From the IMG/VR virus record IMGVR_UViG_3300032050_000206, positions 1 through 50,133 of that record: DNA of 50,133 bases, one strand, 5' to 3'. The position numbers and the translations under genes are program-made. This document shows, in pieces, positions 24,574-31,469 of the stretch; position 1 is the stretch's first letter; each line of letters begins with the position of its first letter. Below the pieces are notes generated by a model. The model saw nothing but the letters and a program-made list of their open reading frames with translations. It was not told the origin of the DNA and made no database searches. Source of the stretch: a virus.

Positions 24574-24821
24574 CACGACTCCTAATTGTCCTACGCGCCA
24601 ATACTATTCCCTGCTTGTTGCTAAAGCAAGCAACTGTTACACAAGACAAAAATCCTTGTACAAAAAATGTTGCCTTCAGCAAAGAAAACAAGGACACTTG
24701 TGCGGGTGGATAGATTGCTGGCGACGGTCAGCTCTCGAACTCTCGGAAGTTTCTCCCTTTTCGACCGGGTTTCCACCCCCCTTTGCGGGGTTCCGACAAG
24801 AAAAGGAGAAAGGGAAAGGTC
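24574..24821 (+). promoter_or_regulatory. Right operator/promoter region between repressor and replication operon
   Basis: This divergent intergenic region holds a 12-base inverted repeat TTGCTAAAGCAA (24618-24629), a 19-base ACAA-N11-TTGT repeat (24641-24659) that runs into the perfect palindrome TTGTACAA, and a 14-base ACAA-N6-TTGT repeat (24688-24701). The last two match the two spacings found on the far side of the repressor gene. It should contain the repressor promoter and the rightward early promoter. A GC hairpin (ACCCC/GGGGT, about 24776-24792) sits just before the ribosome binding site of the replication gene. Confidence 0.65.
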
Positions 24822-25496
24822 ATGTACTACTACCAGTTTCACATCGGCGATTATCAGGCCGCCGCTTTCTATTTAAGTAACGAAGAAGATCTCGCATATC
24901 GACGACTGCTCGATATGTACTACGACACTGAGAAGCCAATACCCAACGATATCCAGTGGCTTAGCCGTCGGTTACGTCTTGGTTCCGATGTTGTGTTGTC
25001 TGTACTCAAAGACATGTTTGAGGAGACCCCAGAGGGGTGGAGAAACAAGCGTGCCGACGAGCAGATTCGTGAGTATCACGCCTTCATTGCCAAACAGTCA
25101 GCTAACGGAAAGCTAGGCGGGAGGCCGCGAAAAACCCAAGCCAAACCCACCGCTAACCCAGAGCAAACCCAAACGAAAGCCAAAAAAAGCCTAACCACTA
25201 ACCATAAACCAATAAGTAAAAAAGAATATACGCCACAGGTGGCGTCGATGTTCCCTGACGTCAGTCCGGAAGTGGTGTCCGATTTCGTTAGGTTGAGGAA
25301 ATCTCTTCGCGCCCCCATCACGGAGCTTGCGGTCAAAGGGATTCGCCGCGAAGCGGAGAAGGCCGGTCTGTCGGTGGAAGCCGCGATGACGATGTGCATC
25401 GAGCGAAGCTGGCGTGGGTTCAAAGCCGAGTGGGTGCGCGACCGTAACGAACCCAAGGGGTTTGACTGGGAGACCGAACTGCGAGGTGCGATATGA
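24822..25496 (+). CDS. Replication protein, DUF1376 family
   Basis: This 224-residue protein begins with the DUF1376 domain (MYYYQFHIGDYQAAAFYLSN, then EDLAYRRLLDMYY), common at the start of phage replication initiators, followed by a basic linker and a C-terminal helical domain (FRGFKAEWV-like end, RSWRGFKAEWVRD). It is the first rightward early gene and precedes a primase zinc domain and a helicase, so it probably binds the origin or loads the helicase. The ATG overlaps nothing upstream and follows a purine-rich AGGAG stretch; an upstream TTG was rejected. Confidence 0.82.
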   Translation: MYYYQFHIGDYQAAAFYLSNEEDLAYRRLLDMYYDTEKPIPNDIQWLSRRLRLGSDVVLSVLKDMFEETPEGWRNKRADEQIREYHAFIAKQSANGKLGGRPRKTQAKPTANPEQTQTKAKKSLTTNHKPISKKEYTPQVASMFPDVSPEVVSDFVRLRKSLRAPITELAVKGIRREAEKAGLSVEAAMTMCIERSWRGFKAEWVRDRNEPKGFDWETELRGAI

Positions 25497-25918
25497 ATCC
25501 GAACCTCGAAGGAATCCTCGGCAAGCTGAAGAAGGTTCGCGGCAACAACGGCAGGTACACCGCCTGCTGCCCTGCGCACCAAGACCGTTCACCATCCCTT
25601 GCCATAACTGAGAAAGAAGATGGCACGATCCTGATGCACTGCTTCGGTGGTTGCTCGGTGCAACAGATCGCCGATGCGTTGGCCATCGATCTAACGCAAC
25701 TCTTCCCGTCACAACGAGACCCGGTTTCAGGTTCAGCCCCGCGCCGCCGCCGGTTCTTTGCATCCGACCTCTTGCGACTCATATCTTTCGAGACACAAAT
25801 CGTGGCGCTCTGCGCCGCGCAAATGGCCAAGGGCACCCCTCTATCACCCGAGGATCGTTCGCGCCTCCTAGTGGCCGCAAATCGCGTCCAAGAAGCATTG
25901 AGGCACGCCGATGTCTAG
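25493..25918 (+). CDS. Primase zinc-ribbon protein (CHC2-like)
   Basis: This 141-residue protein carries a CHC2-type zinc site: CCPAHQDRSPSL (Cys and His ligands) followed by MHCFGGCSVQQI (two more Cys). That motif recognises template in bacterial and T7-type primases. No TOPRIM catalytic domain follows, and the remaining 60 residues are helical, so it is either a primase accessory or works with the next gene in place of a fused primase-helicase. It overlaps both neighbours (ATGA at the start, eight bases at the end). Confidence 0.85.
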   Translation: MNPNLEGILGKLKKVRGNNGRYTACCPAHQDRSPSLAITEKEDGTILMHCFGGCSVQQIADALAIDLTQLFPSQRDPVSGSAPRRRRFFASDLLRLISFETQIVALCAAQMAKGTPLSPEDRSRLLVAANRVQEALRHADV

Positions 25919-26858
25919 CATCACGTACATCGAGAAAGTCGCAGAGCGACTAGACGCTGAGAGAACCAGCAGACTGCAACAAACCACTGTTGACTTCGAC
26001 GCCTACCTACAAGCGCGTGAAGACGACATTGGTCGGATCAAGGTAGCGGAGGGATTCCGGGATGGTTTGATCGAGGAATTCTTTGGCGACGAACGGCGCG
26101 ATGGTCTGACGTTGCCGTGGCCAAAGTCGCACGACAAGTTCTTAGTCCGCCCCGGCGAGGTCACCGTGTGGGCTGGGTTCAACGGACACATGAAGTCGAT
26201 GGTCACAGGCTACGTGATGCTGCACCTCATGTTGCGCGAAGACCAGAAGTGCTGCGTTGCCAGCTTCGAGATGAGGCCGACCAAGACCTTGCGGCGTATG
26301 GCGTCACAGGCGCTGGGCATGAAGCATCCGACCGAGCCGCTGGTTCACCGGTACTTGGATGCGCTCGAGAACAGACTGTTCCTTTACGACCAGCAGGGTG
26401 AGGTCACCCCGGAGCGTTTACTGGGGGTCATCTACTACTGCGCCGAGCAACTGGGGGTCACCCAGTTCGTGGTCGATAGCTTGATGAAGGTGGTCGCCAA
26501 CGAGGACGACTACAACGGGCAGAAGAAATTCATCGGCAGGCTGTGTGCTGCGGCCAAGGATCTGAACATCCACATCCATCTAGTGCATCACTCGCGCAAG
26601 CGGGACGACGAGTCGCGCCGCCCGGGCAAGCAGGACGCTAAGGGTACGGGCGCAATCGTGGATCAGTGCGACAACTTCGTCACGGTCTACAAGTTCCCGG
26701 TCAAGGATGGCGAGCCAACAGACAAGCCGACGCATGGGTTGTACGTGGACAAGCAGCGGCACGGTGAATGGGAGGGATTGATTGCGCTTTGGTTTGACGA
26801 GAAGTCGCTTCAGTTTCGTGAGACGAACACGGACAAGTGGTTGAGGTTTGTCGAATGA
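25911..26858 (+). CDS. RecA-fold replicative helicase (DnaB/T7 gp4-like)
   Basis: This 315-residue ATPase has a Walker A loop AGFNGHMKSM (G89-F-N-G-H-M-K-S96), a Walker B strand ending in FVVDSLMKV, and the later LVHHSRK and GTGAIVDQCD motifs typical of DnaB-like and gp4-like helicases and RepA. The third glycine of the common GxxGxGKS loop is replaced by Met, as in some phage members. The DNA-binding N-terminus is short. With the zinc-ribbon gene upstream it probably forms a split primase-helicase. Confidence 0.87.
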   Translation: MSSITYIEKVAERLDAERTSRLQQTTVDFDAYLQAREDDIGRIKVAEGFRDGLIEEFFGDERRDGLTLPWPKSHDKFLVRPGEVTVWAGFNGHMKSMVTGYVMLHLMLREDQKCCVASFEMRPTKTLRRMASQALGMKHPTEPLVHRYLDALENRLFLYDQQGEVTPERLLGVIYYCAEQLGVTQFVVDSLMKVVANEDDYNGQKKFIGRLCAAAKDLNIHIHLVHHSRKRDDESRRPGKQDAKGTGAIVDQCDNFVTVYKFPVKDGEPTDKPTHGLYVDKQRHGEWEGLIALWFDEKSLQFRETNTDKWLRFVE

Positions 26859-27061
26859 GAAGAGATGACGTCATCAAGATGGCGCAAGCGACTGGCTGGG
26901 ATTTTGGTTGGGAGATGACTGTCCAGCAGGTGTGCGAGTTTGCCGCGTCAGTCGCAGCAGCGGAGCGCGAGCAGTGTGCGCTGGTATGCGAGCAAGCAGG
27001 CATCGATGGCTACGGTACGTTGGCTGCGGCTGCGCTCATTCGTGCGAGGAGTCCGCAATGA
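26855..27061 (+). CDS. Small hypothetical early protein
   Basis: This 68-residue protein begins MRRDDVIKMAQATGWD and has a second helix FAASVAAAEREQCALVCEQA and a terminal IRARS, a pattern frequent in small phage proteins of unknown function. The ATG overlaps the helicase stop by four bases and its stop overlaps the next ATG, so it is part of a tightly coupled operon. Confidence 0.75.
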   Translation: MRRDDVIKMAQATGWDFGWEMTVQQVCEFAASVAAAEREQCALVCEQAGIDGYGTLAAAALIRARSPQ

Positions 27062-27270
27062 CGTATCGGTTTTGTACTTCGTGTCAGGTAGACCGCCCCT
27101 CGGAGGGAGGAATCGTAAAACTTCACAAGACAAACAAGCGATGGATCTGTCGGCTGTGCGTTGCTCGCAAGAACCCGAGCATCTACAGCAACAAGCAAGT
27201 TCGCGCAGATTTTAGAGACGACGATGGACATAGAGGAACAGAGAAGACGCAACAGGGAGCTGATGCCTAA
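27058..27270 (+). CDS. Small four-cysteine zinc-finger protein
   Basis: This 70-residue protein has two CxxC knuckles (CTSC near residue 6 and CRLC near residue 32), separated by a basic segment, and a polar C-terminus. That is a typical zinc ribbon or finger and suggests nucleic-acid or protein binding. The start overlaps the previous stop (ATGA), and the last 47 bases overlap the next gene. No specific function is known. Confidence 0.7.
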   Translation: MTYRFCTSCQVDRPSEGGIVKLHKTNKRWICRLCVARKNPSIYSNKQVRADFRDDDGHRGTEKTQQGADA

Positions 27271-27457
27271 CGTCGCACGCATGATGGACGAATGGCGTGC
27301 GGTGTTCCCTGATTGCAGGTTGATCTGGGCAAAGGATCTCGAGACCGGGCACGAGGTCGGCAAGAAGAGTGAGGTTGACCCGGACAGATTGGTTCAGTTC
27401 TCACCGGAGTGGAACCCGCAACAGACACTGACCCCAACACCGAGGAGGAGACGATGA
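27224..27457 (+). CDS. Small hypothetical early protein
   Basis: This 77-residue protein (MDIEEQRRRNRELMPNVARM) is charged and helical at the start, contains a short beta segment (CRLIWAKDLETGHEVG) and ends with PTPRRRR. It overlaps the zinc-finger gene by 47 bases and the next gene by four. The upstream part of the frame lacks a ribosome binding site, so the ATG at 27224 is used. Function unknown. Confidence 0.65.
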   Translation: MDIEEQRRRNRELMPNVARMMDEWRAVFPDCRLIWAKDLETGHEVGKKSEVDPDRLVQFSPEWNPQQTLTPTPRRRR

Positions 27458-27792
27458 GTGACAAGGCGGAGGCGCGGCTACAAGAGCTGCGCACCATGAG
27501 CGAGGAGTTTGCCACGGCTTACGCCGAGCGCAACTACCTTGAGGAGTTTAAGAAATCCAAGCTGGCGATCTTGATGAAACAGATGGAGGGCATGGGGTTT
27601 ACCACCGCTGCCGCACAGGAGCGAGAGGCGAGGGCACATGAGGAGTACCTCAAGCTGTTGGAGGACTTGAGGGAGGCCACCAAAGAATCGGAAAAGCTGC
27701 GTTGGCATCTCGAGGTAGCCAAGCTTGGAGTGGCGGTATGGCAGACACAGAATGCGAACGAGCGTGCAGAGCGGAGGGCGTATGGAGCGTAA
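27454..27792 (+). CDS. Coiled-coil early protein
   Basis: This 112-residue protein is almost wholly helical and charged (YAERNYLEEFKKSKLAILMK, then KLLEDLREATKESEKLRW) and likely a coiled coil. The ATG has a strong GGAGGAG site and overlaps the previous stop (ATGA). It sits in the replication operon, where such proteins may be structural partners or host-protein binders. No family is recognised. Confidence 0.7.
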   Translation: MSDKAEARLQELRTMSEEFATAYAERNYLEEFKKSKLAILMKQMEGMGFTTAAAQEREARAHEEYLKLLEDLREATKESEKLRWHLEVAKLGVAVWQTQNANERAERRAYGA

Positions 27793-28057
27793 ACATGCCG
27801 CGCTCATCCGGGCGTGGGCTGAGGGCGCGACTATCCAAATGTACTCCGACCAGAAAAAGACATGGGTAGATAAGACGAGACCGACGTGGAACCCGAACAG
27901 AAAGTACCGCATCAAGCCGGATGAAGACTACGTTTGGGAAGCGAAGATGGTTGTCGAGCGCAACGAGGTAGTGGCTAAGGTGTACGGGCGCTCGAACTTG
28001 CGACTGACGTTTGATCGTAAAACCAAAAAACTCATCGCAGCAGAAGTGCTGACATGA
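27782..28057 (+). CDS. Small hypothetical early protein
   Basis: This 91-residue protein (MERKHAALIRAWAEGATIQM) contains a segment typical of phage proteins in this context, WVDKTRPTWNPNRKYRIKP, followed by beta strands. The WxPNxxYRIKP feature is widespread in small phage proteins and may form a small beta fold. It overlaps its upstream neighbour by 11 bases and the next start by four. Confidence 0.75.
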   Translation: MERKHAALIRAWAEGATIQMYSDQKKTWVDKTRPTWNPNRKYRIKPDEDYVWEAKMVVERNEVVAKVYGRSNLRLTFDRKTKKLIAAEVLT

Positions 28058-28362
28058 GCATGTTGTGGATACCGATTGTTGGCGCGGCCATGATTATGGT
28101 AGGCGTCATGATCGGCGTTACTGGCGTAATGATGTACTTGTGGATGGAGGCAAAGGATGAACCAACAAACAAAAACGACAGAACAGATATTGATGGAGCG
28201 CGGCGAGAGGTATGGAGTGTTCAAGGGACACGCGGACGTATCGCAAGACCTGAAGGACGTCGTGCGCGACGCCTGCGAAGCGCGGGGAAAGTGGTTAGCG
28301 TCGGATCAGAAGGAAGCGTTGGAGATGATCTGCCACAAGATGGCGCGGATCATCAACGGTGA
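28054..28362 (+). CDS. Small membrane protein with long out-of-frame overlap
   Basis: The first 36 residues form a credible inner-membrane peptide (MSMLWIPIVGAAMIMVGVMI and on to YLWMEAKDE), and the ATG overlaps the previous stop (ATGA), so the start is good. The rest of the frame (about 66 residues, arginine/glycine-rich) overlaps the next gene by 206 bases and looks like a by-product of that gene's codons. Either the protein is a membrane peptide with a nonsense-like tail, or a nearby stop has been lost by mutation. Confidence 0.55.
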   Translation: MSMLWIPIVGAAMIMVGVMIGVTGVMMYLWMEAKDEPTNKNDRTDIDGARREVWSVQGTRGRIARPEGRRARRLRSAGKVVSVGSEGSVGDDLPQDGADHQR

Positions 28363-28444
28363 TGCGAACTACGCTGACTCTTGGGACGACATCGCTGGGT
28401 ACGCGAAGCTGGTGGCGGACAGATTGAATGGGGTTGATCGTTGA
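28157..28444 (+). CDS. DUF6378-like phage protein
   Basis: This 95-residue protein has the order seen in DUF6378-type phage proteins: ILMERGERYGVFKGHADVS, then an alpha-helical core with EALEMICHKMARIINGD and YADSWDDIAGYAKLVADRL. The fold may be related to all-alpha pyrophosphohydrolases, but no activity is known. The ATG follows GGAGG at a good distance. It overlaps the preceding membrane gene by 206 bases and the next start by four. Confidence 0.8.
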   Translation: MNQQTKTTEQILMERGERYGVFKGHADVSQDLKDVVRDACEARGKWLASDQKEALEMICHKMARIINGDANYADSWDDIAGYAKLVADRLNGVDR

Positions 28445-28878
28445 GACCCCGGTACGAAACCAAGGATGACTTGGATCGTGAGCAGCACGTTGCTGCCATC
28501 CTCGAGCAAGAGTGGCGATGCCGGTTGGAGAAGCTGCCCATCCGGTACCACCTTGACTACGTCATCACACAGGATGGCAAGGCGGTGGCGTTCTGCGAGA
28601 TCAAGACCCGACGCTACAGCATGGAACAGATCGACAAGATGGGTGGGTACCTGATGAGCATCGGCAAGTGGACGTCGGCAATGGCCTTGTCAGACTCGAG
28701 TGGGTTGCCGTTCATCCTGACTGCGGTCACGACATGCGGGGTCTGGTATGCGGTGTTCCGCTCGGGCGAGTTCGACGCTGACGATGTACTGGTGCGAGGC
28801 CGAACAGATCGAAATGATTGGCAGGATGTCGAGCCTTGTGTGTTGCTGTATTCAAGTCGCTTTACGAGGATCAATTGA
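28441..28878 (+). CDS. PD-(D/E)xK-like nuclease
   Basis: This 145-residue protein has the core of a restriction-like nuclease: an N-terminal helix (DREQHVAAILEQEW), a strand with YHLDYVIT giving the catalytic Asp, and VAFCEIKTRRY with the E-x-K pair, followed by helix MGGYLMSIGKW. The start is a TTG overlapping the previous TGA (TTGA), with GGGG upstream. A role in processing recombination or replication intermediates is likely because two further nuclease-like genes follow. No target is known. Confidence 0.7.
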   Translation: MRPRYETKDDLDREQHVAAILEQEWRCRLEKLPIRYHLDYVITQDGKAVAFCEIKTRRYSMEQIDKMGGYLMSIGKWTSAMALSDSSGLPFILTAVTTCGVWYAVFRSGEFDADDVLVRGRTDRNDWQDVEPCVLLYSSRFTRIN

Positions 28879-29213
28879 AGAAGCTGATTCCCCCTCACAT
28901 GACCTTCGCGCAGGCGTTGGCGTTGGGGTACACCGGACGCATTGAGGATCGCGCCTACATGGACTGGGTCAAGACCTTGCCTTGCGTTTCTTGCGAGCGT
29001 CCTTCGGATGATCCCCATCATCCGACGGGTATTGGCATGAAGGGCATGGGTTCCAAGGTTCCCGACTATCTGGTCATCCCCCTCTGTCGCAATTGTCACG
29101 ACGCTCTTCACCACAACGTCAAGGGGTGGGAAGAGGTTAACGGCCAACAGATATGGCACGCCGCAGTGACCATGTTGCAAGCGATCTATGAGGGAAGGAT
29201 GCACTTTGACTAG
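28875..29213 (+). CDS. DUF968/HNH-like nuclease
   Basis: This 112-residue protein carries the DUF968 signature: LPCVSCERPSDDPHHPTGIG followed by YLVIPLCRNCHDALHH, in which CxxC, HH and CxxC/HxxxHH supply metal ligands. This HNH-like family is found in many lambdoid recombination regions. The start is taken as a TTG overlapping the previous TGA with GAGG five bases upstream, although an ATG eight codons later is also possible. It likely cuts DNA junctions or nicks. Confidence 0.82.
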   Translation: MKKLIPPHMTFAQALALGYTGRIEDRAYMDWVKTLPCVSCERPSDDPHHPTGIGMKGMGSKVPDYLVIPLCRNCHDALHHNVKGWEEVNGQQIWHAAVTMLQAIYEGRMHFD

Positions 29214-29742
29214 CTTGCGTCTAACGGTTGGCCAACAGATATGCGTTCACAAAGGATGCGGCAAACCGGGAACCATCTTCGGCGTGTGTTTGGATCACGA
29301 GGACGCTGCCATTCGCACGGTGTTTTCAAACGCGGTGCAGGCAGGGCATTGTCCTTACGAAGCGCCTCGTTGCTTCAGCTCTCACCAGAAGTGGCGGGAG
29401 TACGTTGCAGCCTGCATGATCTCGCGCAAGGAAGAGAGCGGGATCATCAGCCACTGCCGCGATTGCACGCCTGAGTACAAAGCGGCGATGATGCGAGACG
29501 GGCTTTGCGATCACCCGGAAACCGTGTTTATTCGGTCGCGTCAGTTTAATGGCGAGGTCGTTGGGATCTGTATTGACAGTCGCGTTAAGCGCACTGCGAA
29601 GTGGGAACAGGCAGTGATGGGGTTGAGCGGTGAGATTGTGCAGATGCCGCCGTCGGAGGTAATCGAACAGAAGCTTGCCAAGATTTCGGAGGATGCAGCC
29701 CCTAAAAAAAGAGGGCCAAGATTTATGAAGGACAGGGTATGA
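29188..29742 (+). CDS. Cysteine-rich hypothetical early protein
   Basis: This protein of up to 184 residues has several metal-binding-like pairs (CVHKGCGKPG, FGVCLDHEDA, CRDCTPEY, LCDHPETVF) and an IRSRQFNGEVVGIC strand. The cysteine and histidine spacing suggests one or two zinc sites. The start is uncertain: an ATG at 29188 overlaps the previous gene by 26 bases, while a TTG at 29206 has a better GGGAAGG site. The C-terminus is basic (PKKRGPRFMKDRV). Function unknown. Confidence 0.65.
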   Translation: MREGCTLTSLRLTVGQQICVHKGCGKPGTIFGVCLDHEDAAIRTVFSNAVQAGHCPYEAPRCFSSHQKWREYVAACMISRKEESGIISHCRDCTPEYKAAMMRDGLCDHPETVFIRSRQFNGEVVGICIDSRVKRTAKWEQAVMGLSGEIVQMPPSEVIEQKLAKISEDAAPKKRGPRFMKDRV

Positions 29743-30230
29743 GTGGGATGTCTAGGAGGAAGGGTAAGGCCGGGGAGCGCGAGGTTGCTGCGTTGATCCG
29801 TGACGTGACGGGGTTGGATTGCCAGCGTCGGGTGCGCCAGCACGACGGAGACTCCGATCTGTTGGGGGTTCCGGGCTGGTCGATTGAGGTGAAGCGGTAC
29901 GGGCAGGTAGGACGTGCCGACATCATCAAGTGGTACCGGCAGGCAGTCGAGCAGGCGAAGGCTGAGTTCGAAAGACCCGTCCTGTTCTATCGCCGGGACA
30001 AGGATTCGTGGCGAGCTGTGTGGCCGATGAAGTTGGACGACCCGGAGTCTTGGGCTTCCTACATCTACACGGTGGAGGGTACGGTTGAGGCGTGGGCAAA
30101 CGTCGTGATGGAGATGGGTGATGGAATTCAGATCGGCAGAGCAGGCAGTCCGTTTTGCATACAACGTATCGGAGAGGGCGGAGTTTTCGAAGTCCGACCC
30201 GATGAAGGTGCGCGGCACGAACCAAGCTGA
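29739..30230 (+). CDS. Holliday-junction-resolvase-like nuclease
   Basis: This 163-residue protein shows the archaeal Hjc/phage resolvase-like order: an early helix KAGEREVAALIRDVTG with a conserved Glu, then the strand DSDLLGVPGWSIEVKRYG in which D..xEVK gives the PD-(D/E)xK triad, then helix WYRQAVEQAK and strand PVLFYRRD. It probably resolves branched recombination intermediates before packaging. The ATG overlaps the previous stop (ATGA). It overlaps the regulator gene by 110 bases. Confidence 0.83.
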   Translation: MSGMSRRKGKAGEREVAALIRDVTGLDCQRRVRQHDGDSDLLGVPGWSIEVKRYGQVGRADIIKWYRQAVEQAKAEFERPVLFYRRDKDSWRAVWPMKLDDPESWASYIYTVEGTVEAWANVVMEMGDGIQIGRAGSPFCIQRIGEGGVFEVRPDEGARHEPS

Positions 30231-30603
30231 CTTGAGTCCGATGGATCTTCACGCCCAAGCGGCGATGATCCAAGCGCAGGTCAACAGATTACCGGTGCAG
30301 GAACGAAGCTCCGTGCTGGCGATGTACGGCAGGGGGAGGGATCGGGCAACGGCGATCCGTGAGTTGAGTGACTATCTGTTGCCGGGTCTCGAGATGGGCA
30401 AGCGCGAGTTGCTGATTATCCTCTGTCACTGGGTCACCCGGAGACCATCGATCCGGGCAATCGCAGATGACAGAGGCGTGAGTTACAGGAAGGTGTGCGC
30501 ATGGAGGGCGGCTGTACTCCGGGCTTGGATGCCCATCCAGACTCGAGCGATTGGCAACCTACACGAAGAGCTTGTGCGCGGAGGTTTAACAATATCTGTT
30601 TGA
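30121..30603 (+). CDS. Probable late-gene regulator with helix-turn-helix
   Basis: This 160-residue protein ends the rightward early operon, the usual place for a Q-like antiterminator or late activator. The C-terminal half has RPSIRAIADDRGVSYRKVCA, a sigma-region-4-like helix-turn-helix; the N-terminal half is helical (AQAAMIQAQVNRLPVQERSS). I favour a regulator of the late promoter near 37.5 kb. The ATG seven bases from GGAG is preferred to the GTG just before it. Overlap with the resolvase frame is 110 bases. Confidence 0.6.
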   Translation: MEFRSAEQAVRFAYNVSERAEFSKSDPMKVRGTNQADLSPMDLHAQAAMIQAQVNRLPVQERSSVLAMYGRGRDRATAIRELSDYLLPGLEMGKRELLIILCHWVTRRPSIRAIADDRGVSYRKVCAWRAAVLRAWMPIQTRAIGNLHEELVRGGLTISV

Positions 30604-30649
30604 ATGTAGTAGGGTATAGTTGGAGTTGAACAATATTCAAAACCGAACT

Positions 30650-30922
30650 ATGCACGCACTAATCAAACCTTTAATTGCAATTATTTCAATTCTCATCGCT
30701 GGTTGTAGCACCACGCAAGATGGTTCAATAACTGCTGGAATGAAAGGCAGTTATATGTGGCACAAGACAGCACCGCCCAGTGAGGTGGCTGCCCACTATG
30801 ATGCCATGCCCGTCTACAAACTGTGTATTCTCTGGCAAAGAAATCGCGATGAAACGTACGTGCAAGAGGCCATTTCGCAGTCACTCCAACGCCGAGGCGA
30901 GAACCCGCTCAAGTGTTATTGA
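30650..30922 (+). CDS. Lipoprotein, possible moron gene
   Basis: This 90-residue protein has a signal peptide with a clear lipobox (AIISILIAGC, about Cys19) and a small mature domain with a cysteine pair (VYKLCILWQR and NPLKCY). It begins 46 bases after the regulator stop, has no good ribosome binding site, and looks more AT-rich than its neighbours. An inverted repeat TTGAA/TTCAA (30626-30640) lies before it. Envelope lipoproteins expressed from a prophage often block superinfection; that is inference. Confidence 0.75.
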   Translation: MHALIKPLIAIISILIAGCSTTQDGSITAGMKGSYMWHKTAPPSEVAAHYDAMPVYKLCILWQRNRDETYVQEAISQSLQRRGENPLKCY

Positions 30923-30933
30923 GGTGTGCCTCA
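30920..30933. terminator. Short hairpin shared by two convergent genes
   Basis: A five-pair hairpin (TGAGG/CCTCA, loop TGTG) lies exactly between two convergent genes. Its left arm starts with the stop codon of the lipoprotein gene and its right arm contains the stop codon of the minus-strand gene. It lacks a long T-run, so it is at best a weak bidirectional terminator. Confidence 0.4.
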
Positions 30934-31209
30934 TTTGTCCTCCTTGTACTCAAAGGTTTGCGGCGGGTAGTTGTATGTTGTCCCATCGTCATACACCACC
31001 TGCACCATGCCAGCGAAGTAAGTCCAACACCCATACACCACACGCCCATTCGGATGCGTGGCCATCATCAGGCGCAGGCTGGGGTACTTGTCGTTGCATT
31101 TGTTTTGCAACAGCACGATGCGTCCTCCTATTTCGTTGCGGGTTTCAAGCCACGCCTCGGCGTGAGTTGTGGAACAGAACATCAACAGACAGACCAGTAG
31201 CTTCTTCAT
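30931..31209 (-). CDS. Small secreted protein
   Basis: This 92-residue protein has a classical signal peptide (MKKLLVCLLMFCSTTHAEA) and a small mature domain with two cysteines (LLQNKCNDKYPSLRLM and GRVVYGCWTYF) likely to be disulfide-bonded in the periplasm. It is the last gene of the second leftward operon and overlaps the upstream gene by four bases. Its role is unknown; a periplasmic inhibitor or exclusion factor is possible. Confidence 0.75.
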   Translation of the reverse strand: MKKLLVCLLMFCSTTHAEAWLETRNEIGGRIVLLQNKCNDKYPSLRLMMATHPNGRVVYGCWTYFAGMVQVVYDDGTTYNYPPQTFEYKEDK

Positions 31210-31469
31210 TGCGCTTCTCCTTCCGTCGCCACGATGCGTTCTTTCAACCAACGCAGGCTTCGTTGGTCGCGCTCTTGTTTAACCCGATAAGGGTTGAGTT
31301 CGGAGCGCGGGACTACCCACCGCTCGCGCCCATCGCCGCAGTCCATGAGGAACGCGCCGTTGATGCGGCCAGCCTTGAGTAGCTGGTGCATTCGCTGACG
31401 TGTGATCCCCAACAGACTGGCGGCAACAGTAAGTGAGACGTAGCCCCGCTCTAAGCGGATCTCGATCAC
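31206..31469 (-). CDS. Small helix-turn-helix protein
   Basis: This 87-residue protein has a MerR/excisionase-like helix-turn-helix (YVSLTVAASLLGITRQRMHQ) with a wing-like segment (RINGAFLMDCGDGRERWVVP). It should bind DNA. The start is a GTG overlapping the previous TGA (GTGA). The longer upstream frame is arginine/histidine-rich noise. It may regulate the accessory operon in which it lies. Confidence 0.7.
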   Translation of the reverse strand: MIEIRLERGYVSLTVAASLLGITRQRMHQLLKAGRINGAFLMDCGDGRERWVVPRSELNPYRVKQERDQRSLRWLKERIVATEGEAQ

